This document shows, piece by piece, positions 57,078 through 64,000 of a DNA stretch of 64,000 bases (position 1 is the first letter of the stretch; each line of letters starts with the position of its first letter). The notes under the pieces are model-generated. The model worked only from the letters and a program-made list of their open reading frames with translations, was not told the origin of the DNA and did no database searches. The translations under genes and the position numbers were made by a program. The stretch comes from Bacillus smithii (lineage in GTDB: Bacteria > Bacillota > Bacilli > Bacillales > DSM-4216): contig NZ_CP012024.1 in the NCBI RefSeq assembly GCF_001050115.1, positions 1,530,001-1,594,000 on the forward strand, given 5' to 3'.

Positions 57078-58563
57078 TGTAAATGGTTTTGGGAAGTACA
57101 AAATTATCATTTGACATTTTTTAAAACATAAAGAAAGACACCTATTCTTTTGGTAAAATATTGGTGACGAAACCAAATCCAAAAGAAAGGTGTCACCACT
57201 ATGATAACGAATAAAGACTACTTTGCGCAATTACCAAAAGAAATTAAACAAGGATTTTCCGAATTAAATATTGGATATCATTTAAGAAAAGCGAATATTA
57301 CGAAACTTTCCGGGTATTCTTGTCTTACTGTTTTCAAACTGATTTTTCTTTTAGTCTTCCAATATAAGAACTGGTTTCGTGCTTTTATGAGTAAACGATC
57401 TCAGGATCTGCCCGGAAAGGATACAGTCTATCGCTTTTTAAATACACCAACCTATCATTGGAGAAAGTTTCTGCTTTCATTAAGCAGTGAAATGATCCGT
57501 CTGCTTCAACCATTAACTTCAAAAGATCGTGTCACAGCTTTTGTGATTGATGATTCTGTCTTTTCAAGAAACCGTAGTAAGTCGGTTGAACTGTTGGCTA
57601 AGGTTTTTGATCACTCTACCCATCAGTACTTGAAAGGGTTTCAAATGCTTACCCTTGGCTGGACCGATAGTTTTACTTTTATTCCCATTGATTTTGCTCT
57701 TCTAAGTTCACCGAAAAAGGAAAATCGCCTGCAAGAAATCAATACCAATATTGATAAACGAACATCTGGCTATAAGCGTCGCCAGGAAGCTCTGAAATCA
57801 AAACCGGACGTGGCTTCAGCTTTACTTGATCATGCGCTTGAAAAAGGGATTATAGCTGACTATGTTCTCATGGATTCCTGGTTTACACAAGCGCCTTTAA
57901 TTGAGAAGATTACGAACAAAGGGTTATTTGTCATTGGCTTGGTGAAGCAATTAAAGCAGCGATACGTTTACAATGGTGAACGTTTCACACTGAATCAACT
58001 TTACAAATTGGCAAAACCTCACATGGGTAAAAAAGACATTCGCGGATCCGTTTATGCTACTTTAGACAATGGAATTCCAGTAAAAATTCTATTTGTACGA
58101 AACCGTAATAAACGGAGCGAATGGCTTGCCATTCTCAGCACAGATACAACATTAGAAAATGAAGAGATCATTCGTATTTACGGCATGCGTTGGGACATTG
58201 AAGTCTTCTTCAAATGCAATAAATCCCTTTTAAATTTAGAGAAAGAATTCCAGGGACGTTCCTACGACATGTTAATTAGCCATACAACCATTGTTTTTAC
58301 ACGATATATTCTCATTGCTTGGCAAATGCGAAAAGAGGAGGATCCTAAGACGATTGGCAACCTTTTTTACATCCTTTGCGAAGATGTAAAAGACATAGAT
58401 TTTATTACTGCCCTTCAATCACTTATTGACCTTTTCCAAACTTTGGCGGAAGCCGAGGTTTCTTTGAACATGGACATCTTTAAAAATCAAATGAATAAAT
58501 GGTTGGCCACTATACCTAATTATATCAAGCAATGCTTAAATATTACTGTGTGCGAAAGTTGAG
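57039..58563 (+). mobile_element. Right IS4-type element of the composite transposon
   Basis: 1525 bp between CTCAACTTTCGCA (57039-57051) and TGCGAAAGTTGAG (58551-58563). Same organisation as the left copy but visibly diverged, including a similar hairpin over the transposase start (GACACCT at 57137 against AGGTGTC ending 57194). It cuts sdpB at codon 247. Confidence 0.88.
57201..58562 (+). CDS. IS4-family transposase (right copy)
   Basis: 453-residue DDE transposase with the Asp in FVIDDSVFSRN, the Asp in LMDSWFTQAP and the Glu in YGMRWDIEVFFKCNK. Intact frame from ATG 57201 with AAAGGTG upstream inside a hairpin arm. Equal in length to the left copy, but many residues differ, so the two are related elements and not a recent duplication. 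Confidence 0.93.
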   Translation: MITNKDYFAQLPKEIKQGFSELNIGYHLRKANITKLSGYSCLTVFKLIFLLVFQYKNWFRAFMSKRSQDLPGKDTVYRFLNTPTYHWRKFLLSLSSEMIRLLQPLTSKDRVTAFVIDDSVFSRNRSKSVELLAKVFDHSTHQYLKGFQMLTLGWTDSFTFIPIDFALLSSPKKENRLQEINTNIDKRTSGYKRRQEALKSKPDVASALLDHALEKGIIADYVLMDSWFTQAPLIEKITNKGLFVIGLVKQLKQRYVYNGERFTLNQLYKLAKPHMGKKDIRGSVYATLDNGIPVKILFVRNRNKRSEWLAILSTDTTLENEEIIRIYGMRWDIEVFFKCNKSLLNLEKEFQGRSYDMLISHTTIVFTRYILIAWQMRKEEDPKTIGNLFYILCEDVKDIDFITALQSLIDLFQTLAEAEVSLNMDIFKNQMNKWLATIPNYIKQCLNITVCES

Positions 58564-58890
58564 TTATTAAAATTTGGTGAGAACTACATTCCATTTGTAA
58601 TTTTGTGGTCCAGGTACCAATTGCAAAACCACCCTGATTTTCAAGATGAAGTGTTTGAGATATTTAAAGACCTCAGACATCCGTTCTGTGAAATATTAAA
58701 GGAAGGTACGAAACAGGGAATCTTTAAAACTCCCTATCCTGAAGCAGCGGGTTATTTAATACTTTCAATGGTTTATACATTGATTCCTAATTTGCAGCCA
58801 AAGAATTTGCCATTAGATTTACCTGTAGATGAAAAAATTGAATTTTTAATCAACTTCGTACTAAATGGATTAGGGTGTAATAAAAATTAG
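58564..58890 (+). pseudogene. TetR-family repressor, 3' part
   Basis: From the right target duplication the frame reads LLKFGENYIPFVILWSRYQL and continues with the ligand-binding helices (FQDEVFEIFKDLRHPF, FKTPYPEAAGYLI) to a normal stop. Joined to 53117-53393, it yields one uninterrupted 198-residue TetR. A stand-alone start at TTG/AGG codons near 58603 has no ribosome site, so it is not a separate gene. Confidence 0.9.
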
Positions 58891-58925
58891 GGAAATAAGT
58901 TTTCCTTTTTTTAAACAACATAAAT

Positions 58926-58945
58926 GGGTGACTGGTCACTCACCC
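58926..58945. promoter_or_regulatory. TetR operator copy 2
   Basis: GGGTGACTGGTCACTCACC contains the GTGAC-N2-GTCAC palindrome (58928-58939) of the tetR operator at 53083. It lies 285 bp before the MMPL gene. Confidence 0.75.
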
Positions 58946-58959
58946 GAAAGGAAGAAAGA

Positions 58960-59177
58960 ATGTTGAATAAATTTGATTCTGTTAAGACGGCACCAGAAGT
59001 GTTATCAAAAGGTGGATTGATCCCTGTTTCCCGATGACGAATGTAGAGAAAAACGAAGGAGAACTAGTGGAAATTCTGAATTCATTACACTTTAATCCAT
59101 AAATTTTGGTGGAAGATGTTCTAACACTAAGTCAAATGCCGATTCCCGTAAAAAATTTGAAGCTTTTATGTGAATAG
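58960..59177 (+). pseudogene. Decayed small gene between tetR and mmpL
   Basis: ATG 58960 behind AAGGAAG starts MLNKFDSVKTAPEVLSKGG but stops after 25 codons. A coding-like run (GELVEILNSLHF, then VEDVLTLSQMPIPVKNL) continues in another frame through a TAA to 59177. It looks like a short gene broken by a frameshift and a nonsense change. I do not recognise the family. Confidence 0.35.
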
Positions 59178-59214
59178 ATCTGAAATTCAAACTAGAGAAT
59201 AGGATGATGAATGA

Positions 59215-61488
59215 ATGTTTACCAAACTCGCAAAATGGGTGACTGGTCACCCAAAGAAAATCCTGTTATTTTGGATTTTAATATTATTAGCAGGGGGATA
59301 CTTTGCCATTAATCTTCCTAATCAATTATCTTCTGGTGGTTTTAATGACCCTAAAAGCGAATCGATGACTGAAAAGAATATAATACAAAAAGAATTTTCC
59401 AATAAATATCCTCAAAACTTAATTGTGGTGGTTCAACACAAATCAAAGACAGTTTCTGATAAAGATTATGAAAAGATTATTGGAGAAATTAAGAACTAAC
59501 TCAATGGTTTTAGCCAAATTAAAGAAGTAACGACTTATTATGATCACAAGAATAAACAATTAGTCTCTAAAGATAAATCAACAACTTATATAGCAGTTGG
59601 ACTATCTGCAACTGAAGATCAAGCAGCGAGCTTGGTACCTAAGATTGAATCTAAATTAGGCAGTATTGGTCATAAAAATTTTAACGTGAAAGTAACCGGT
59701 GGACCCGCTCTTAATTACGCTTTAAATAAAGCTACAAAAGAGTCGGTATCAAAAGCTGAAATGATTGCATTTCCGGTAATGGTTATAGTTCTTCTCATCG
59801 TATTTAGGACTGTATTTTCTGCAGTATTGCCTTTAGCAATGGCAATGTTTGCTCTAACTGGTACGATGGCTACAGTATATTTTATAGCTCAGAACTATTC
59901 TCTAAATATTTTAGTTACCAATATTATCAGTATGGTTGGGCTAGGAGTTGCGGTTGACTATTCACTGTTTATCGTAAGTAGGTACAGAAAAGAGCTGGAG
60001 CATTCAAGTGTTATCGAGGCAGTAAAAAAAACGATGGAAACGGCAGGTAGATCTGTTCTTTATTCGGGCTTAACTGTAGCAATTAGTTTATCCGCTTTGT
60101 TTATTCCCAATATAATGATTTTTAATTCCATCGCATTGGGAGGAGTCATCGTCGTTTTCTTCTCTATCTTGGTTTCCATAACATTGTTGCCCGCTCTTTT
60201 AACAATGATGGGAACCCGGGTAAACAAATGGAGAATACCTTTATTTAATAGGCGTAATAAAACAAATATATGGGAACGGTTGGCGAATAAGTTAATTAAA
60301 CATCCAGTTGTCTTTTTAATCCCATCGCTTTTCATTCTATTGATCATTGCTGTTCCTGCCATAAAAACAAACATGCAAGTACCAGTTGCTAGTGCATCTT
60401 CTATTCCAAACGATTCTCCGGAACGTGAAGGATTTGAGATGTTGATCAATAAGTTTGATCAAGGTGATGTATTTCCAATTGAGATTGTTTTGAAATCGCA
60501 ACATGGAAAAATAATTGATAAATCAAACTTAGAAACAGTTAATCGAATTACAAATGAAGTAAGCAAATTGGATTACGTTGATAAAGTAACGAGTATCACT
60601 AATTGGAACAATGAATGGAAATTAGAAGATTATGAAGGAGCTTATAAAAATTTCAATTTGTTTTCAGGCACACTAAAAGAACAATTAGAGAACTTGTTAA
60701 ATGCAGACAATGGCAAAGATACTACAGTTATCCTTGTAGCATCTGATATAGCAGCAGATTCAAAAATCTCTCATAATCTTGTAAAGGATATCAGGGAAAC
60801 CGTTAAGAAAAACAATACGAATCATCTAACTACTTATGTAGGGGGAGAAACTGCAACAGGATTGGATTTTGACCATAAGGTTTTCGAAAGTATTCCGATC
60901 ATGATTTTAACCGTGTTTATAGTCAGTTTCTTTGTTTTAGTCATAACCTTTAAATCCATTATTATTCCAATTAAAGCAATTGTCCTAAATACACTTGTCA
61001 CTTTAGCAAGTATAGGAGTATTGGTTTTTGGTTTTCAAAACAAGTTCTCATTAAACTTTGACCCGAATCAAACCATAAATTCAATCACGCCAGTTGTACT
61101 TTTCACGGTTCTCTTTGGACTAAGTATGGATTATGAAGTAATTATCATTAGTCGAATGAAAGAATTTTTTGAAGAAGGTCTATCCCATGACAATAGTATC
61201 GTGAAAGGATTATCAGATACAGCAGGATTAGTGAATGGAGCAGCAATTATAATGATAGCTGTTTTTGGCGCATTTTCATTAGTAAATGTAAGAGTTGTTG
61301 CAGAGATGGGACTTGGATTAGCATTTGCAATACTTGTGGATGCTTTATTGGTAAGAACGATTCTAATTCCGATATTGATGAAATTATTTGGAGAATTAAA
61401 TTGGTGGATACCGTTTAAAAAGAAAGGAACATCAAAAACAAAAGTTCCACATGAATCATTACCTGTACGGGGAGGAACAAATTCATGA
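59215..61488 (+). pseudogene. MMPL/RND-type transporter with in-frame stop
   Basis: A 757-codon MMPL protein, predicted to export lipids or drugs. The N-terminal helix (about 15-35) leads to an outer domain. Then follow helices with VDYSLFIVSRYRKELE near residue 250, a second outer domain, and the repeat GLSMDYEVIIISRMKEFFEEG near 640. TAA at 59497-59499 stops the frame after 94 codons. The same frame resumes at once (LNGFSQIKEVTTYYD...) and stays open to 61488, so a nonsense mutation (or misread) is the only defect. A GTG at 59632 could yield a shortened product. Confidence 0.88.
59237..59252. promoter_or_regulatory. TetR operator inside mmpL coding sequence
   Basis: GGGTGACTGGTCACCC, a palindrome with the same GTGAC-N2-GTCAC core, encodes codons 8-13 (WVTGHP) of the transporter. 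A repressor bound here would block elongation from the 58.9 kb promoter region. Confidence 0.7.
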
Positions 61489-61603
61489 TTGATACAGTTG
61501 GGTTTCTAAATGTAGAAGGAGTATACTTCATTACGTTTTTTAAATAAAGAAAATGTCGCAAAGGACACTATATTATTTTAATGCGAGTGACCCAATATGA
61601 CAG

Positions 61604-61712
61604 TAGCAGCACAAAATGGCCGTTAACGAGAGGAAACGGTTATTCCATAAAAATAGCTGCACTTTTAGCAGCTATTTTTATGCTTTAAACATGTTCATTT
61701 TTTTGAAATAAA
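61604..61712. repeat. Approx. 100-bp repeat, copy 2 (contains terminator)
   Basis: AGCAGCACAAAATGG start, GGAAACGGTTATTCCATAA and hairpin AAAATAGCTGC / GCAGCTATTTT (61650-61660, 61668-61678) as in the copy at 52849-52950, with small changes in the loop and tail. Confidence 0.85.
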
Positions 61713-61750
61713 AGAACGGTAGGTTCGTGATATGAAAAAAGCAATGATGA

Positions 61751-62314
61751 TCAAACGGTGACTGCTTGTCCAATACGAGTCGCTTCATGTACTTCCACGA
61801 GACGACCGCTTTTCACGTCATAAATAAATCCGTAGATCGGAATGTAATTTGGCACGAGAGGGTGAGAACGAATGCGTTCAACATCGTCGATGACACTTTG
61901 TTTTAGATTGCGGATTGGCAAAAATTCTATGTACTCGCCTTCTTTCGAACCGGAGTCTCTTCCTACATCTTTCCAATTTTGTCCGTCAAATTCAGCTGTT
62001 TCCAGGCTGTTGGAGAGCAATTGGCGGATCACGTCATTGGTAAATGTCTCCATCCCACAATCGGTATGATGAATCACGAACCATTCTCTTGTTCCTAACA
62101 GTTTATATGAGATAATGAGGGAACGAATGGCATCGTCACTTGCACGACCTCCGGCATTTCTGATCACATGAGCATCACCCTCTGCTAGTCCTGCAAACTT
62201 AGCCGGATCAAGACGGGCGTCCATGCAAGTCAGAATGGCAAAACGACGCTTTGGCGGCAGCTGCAAATGGGCTTTATCGCCGAAATGAGCAGAGTATTCT
62301 TCGTTGGCGGCCAA
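61751..62314 (-). CDS. Beta-carbonic anhydrase
   Basis: 187-residue frame of a beta-class carbonic anhydrase interconverting CO2 and bicarbonate. Zinc ligands are in TCMDARLDP (Cys) and HHTDCGM (His, Cys); [15 protein letters not shown] is the family core. The TTG at 62314 is the nearest legal start. The frame is open 10 codons further up (KISDILNEV), with a strong GAAAGGAAGGG on the minus strand ending at 62348, but no ATG/GTG/TTG in frame; a TGG sits where the start is expected. The true start may be lost. Confidence 0.85.
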   Translation of the reverse strand: MAANEEYSAHFGDKAHLQLPPKRRFAILTCMDARLDPAKFAGLAEGDAHVIRNAGGRASDDAIRSLIISYKLLGTREWFVIHHTDCGMETFTNDVIRQLLSNSLETAEFDGQNWKDVGRDSGSKEGEYIEFLPIRNLKQSVIDDVERIRSHPLVPNYIPIYGFIYDVKSGRLVEVHEATRIGQAVTV

Positions 62315-62582
62315 TACTTCATTTAAAATGTCACTTATTTTCCAACACCCTTCCTTTCAAAATTACATAAATCATATCTGTTTACTGTGATTATATCCAA
62401 TCGCTGTGTGGCCGTCAATTTATTTTTAGAATATTTAGATTTTTATTTTCGGTTTTCTATAAAAAGAGATCGTTATTTTCAATAGAATCTATAAAGAGAT
62501 TTCTCCTTATTTTTATGAACAGGAATTAGGATCCTTTTTGCGAAATAAAACAAATATAACGATCTTTTTTGGAGGTGCTGAA

Positions 62583-63080
62583 GTGACAATTGGTCAAGAG
62601 TATTTAAAGGTTGTGCGTGAACGTTTTTTGGATATGAAGAAAACAGCAGAGAGAGCGATGGAACAATTGTCCGAAGATGAACTTTTTTACTGTTTTAACG
62701 AAGAATCCAATAGTATTGGCATGATTGTTAAACATATGAACGGCAACATGATTTCGCGCTGGACCGACTTTTTTGCTTCAGACGGAGAAAAACCAAATCG
62801 AAATCGCGATGATGAATTTACCAACGATCTAAAAAGCAGGGAAGAACTACTTGATCGCTGGGAAAAAGGATGGCAAATTTTTTTAAAAACTTTATACGAA
62901 ATCGACGAAAAAGATCTTTTAAAAACCATCACGATCCGGAATGAGCCTCATACTGTCATCCAAGCTATCGAAAGACAAATGTACCACTATTCTTATCACA
63001 TCGGACAGATCGTCTATATTGCAAAACAAATAAAATCTACAGATTGGAAAACGTTAACGATACCAAAGAGAAGACAGTAG
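62583..63080 (+). CDS. DinB-like DUF1572 protein
   Basis: 165-residue four-helix-bundle protein of the DinB/DUF1572 group. It shows GMIVKHMNGNMISRW near residue 48-62 and QMYHYSYHIGQIVYIAKQIK near 135-155, whose histidines form the metal-binding triad of the superfamily. GTG 62583 follows TTTGGAGGTGC; the frame runs to 62538 without a site. Members are putative metal-dependent enzymes or thiol transferases with unknown substrate. Confidence 0.85.
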   Translation: MTIGQEYLKVVRERFLDMKKTAERAMEQLSEDELFYCFNEESNSIGMIVKHMNGNMISRWTDFFASDGEKPNRNRDDEFTNDLKSREELLDRWEKGWQIFLKTLYEIDEKDLLKTITIRNEPHTVIQAIERQMYHYSYHIGQIVYIAKQIKSTDWKTLTIPKRRQ

Positions 63081-63213
63081 AGTAGCACCATCGTTGGAAT
63101 GAATGAAGCTGTTAAAATGATTTTTTAAACCAGATTACGATACTGGCTTTTAGGAATTTCTTTTAATGGGGCGAAAGGGGGACTCGATTTGAATTCAGGG
63201 AAATCATCTGGAA

Positions 63214-63408
63214 GTGGCAAAATGTCCATTCAATATGGATGGAAAATCGGATTTTTGCCTAATGAATGCATTAAAGATGAACCGGAAGGAAGTCCATGTC
63301 GATCATTTGATGATGCTCAAACCGTATATTCCTAGCATTTATTATGGAGCTGAGTTCACTACCATTTGGTTGAAAAATTTAAAATCGTTAATAGCATCCG
63401 TATCATAA
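63214..63408 (+). CDS. Unidentified short frame, possible remnant
   Basis: 64 codons from GTG 63214, starting MAKCPFNMDGKSDFC. The only good ribosome site nearby (AAAGGGGG) points to TTG 63189 in another frame, so a frameshifted remnant is possible. No family recognised. Confidence 0.25.
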   Translation: MAKCPFNMDGKSDFCLMNALKMNRKEVHVDHLMMLKPYIPSIYYGAEFTTIWLKNLKSLIASVS

Positions 63409-63552
63409 AAGAATTGATAGATTTTTTGGATGAATGATAAAAATCTTTCTATCACCGGAAGTATTGCTTTTTTGTCATTTCCGGTGATAAGATTAATCAT
63501 AAAAATAAAACCTATTATTCATACCAAAAAACTAAGAATAGAAAAGAGGGAG

Positions 63553-64000
63553 ATGCACATTAGTGATCAGTTTGGATTAGATCAAAGTCCGATCCTTGAA
63601 GGCTCTTCAGCTGTTGACGCCTCGCTCAAAAAGCAGGGGGCTACTCGCGCTTCTGGGTGTCGAAGCATCATCATACGGAACAGTTGGCCGGGTCGTCTCC
63701 GGAAGTTTTAATGTCGTATTTGCTTGCCCGAACGAGGTCGATCCGCATCGGATCAGGAGGCGTCATGCTTCAGCATTATAGTCCTTTTAAAGTAGCGGAA
63801 AATTTTCATGTTTTGTCTACTCTAGCTTCCGGAAGAGTCGATCTTGGGATTGGGAAGGCTCCGGGCGGACTGCCGTTATCGACAAAAGCGTTGCAATTTA
63901 GCGCCGTGAATGACGGACAATATTTTGAAGAAAGGTTTCTTTTTTTAAAAAATTAATTGAAAATTCAGTCTGTTAAGATCATCCGCTTGCCGGGATCTCG
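63553..64000 (+). pseudogene. Decayed LLM-class (luciferase-like) flavin oxidoreductase
   Basis: ATG 63553 with AAGAGGGAG starts MHISDQFGLDQSPILEGS, the usual opening of LLM oxidoreductases. After SLKKQG the frame shifts, apparently over a deletion of the helix between residues ~25 and 45, and resumes as YSRFWVSKHHHTEQLAGSSPE, RIRIGSGGVMLQHYSPFKVAENF and DLGIGKAPGG. A further shift at the T/A tract near 63950 and a TAA at about 63981 follow. It runs off the window and is clearly non-functional. Confidence 0.75.

Larger units (their letters stand above)
53394..58563. mobile_element. 5170-bp composite transposon carrying an SdpAB-type cassette
   Basis: Bounded by CTCAACTTTCGCA (53394-53406) and TGCGAAAGTTGAG (58551-58563), both also present at the inner ends (54919-54931, 57039-57051). 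The outer flanks share an exact 7-bp duplication TTATTAA (53387-53393, 58564-58570). Inner flanks do not match these, so the unit moved as one. Two diverged IS copies in direct orientation enclose DUF3784, DCC, SdpA and truncated SdpB genes. It disrupts tetR. Confidence 0.9.

Noticed and set aside
58603-58890. Separate 95-residue protein
   Set aside because: It is the in-frame 3' part of the interrupted TetR and has no ribosome site.

Overview
The window looks like a chromosome segment of a low-GC Firmicute of the family Bacillaceae. Most genes have Bacillus-type counterparts (yrrT-luxS-mccAB, iol genes, csoR-copA-copZ, thioredoxin-type arsC). Ribosome binding sites are strong GGAGG types with frequent TTG and GTG starts, and most operons end in classic intrinsic terminators. 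I saw no rRNA, tRNA or CRISPR array. The species cannot be fixed from the sequence alone.

Layout: 0-3.7 kb holds metal resistance (end of a CDF exporter, arsR-arsB-arsC) and a GyrI-like effector-binding protein. 3.7-8.2 kb is a divergent amino-acid locus (phzF-like and MocR regulator on the minus strand; LysE exporter and class V aminotransferase on plus). 8.5-11.4 kb is a patatin, phasin-like and UbiB-kinase run. 11.6-14.6 kb is the copper operon csoR-copA-copZ behind a CsoR-type operator. 14.8-22.5 kb is an eroded meta-cleavage aromatic island: catechol 2,3-dioxygenase, a flavin-dependent oxygenase, a ferredoxin remnant, a frameshifted XylR_N/V4R/PucR regulator, a nonsense-mutated esterase and a XylF-like hydrolase. 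22.7-26.8 kb has an orphan double-operator promoter, an SRPBCC/ArsR pair, and a chemoreceptor overlapping a PaaK-like ligase gene. 27.1-30.4 kb is the methyl-cycle and reverse-transsulfuration operon yrrT-luxS-mccA-mccB.

30.46-31.86 kb is an intact-looking 1402-bp IS4-family element with a 9-bp target duplication. 32.4-47.4 kb is a large myo-inositol cluster: an RbsABC-type ABC importer, a LacI-type regulator, iolG-iolC-iolA-iolD-iolE-iolB, an MFS transporter and a second inositol dehydrogenase-like gene. Near-identical AAGCGCTT-core operators repeat in front of its transcription units. 48.2-51.4 kb is a zinc alcohol dehydrogenase, then a short-chain dehydrogenase with two hotdog (MaoC-type) subunits. 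Two GNAT acetyltransferases follow.

53.1-61.5 kb is the most unusual part. A TetR repressor gene is cut by a 5170-bp composite transposon made of two diverged IS4-type elements, with a 7-bp duplication TTATTAA; removing the insert restores the reading frame exactly. Its cargo is an SdpA/SdpB-type toxin-peptide maturation cassette with a DCC thiol oxidoreductase and a DUF3784 membrane protein. sdpB is truncated by the right IS and no toxin gene is present. The target of the broken TetR, an MMPL transporter, carries one repressor operator inside its own coding sequence and is itself stopped by an in-frame TAA. The locus lies between two copies of a roughly 100-bp repeat. The window ends with a beta-carbonic anhydrase lacking an obvious start codon, a DinB-like protein, and a decayed luciferase-like monooxygenase.
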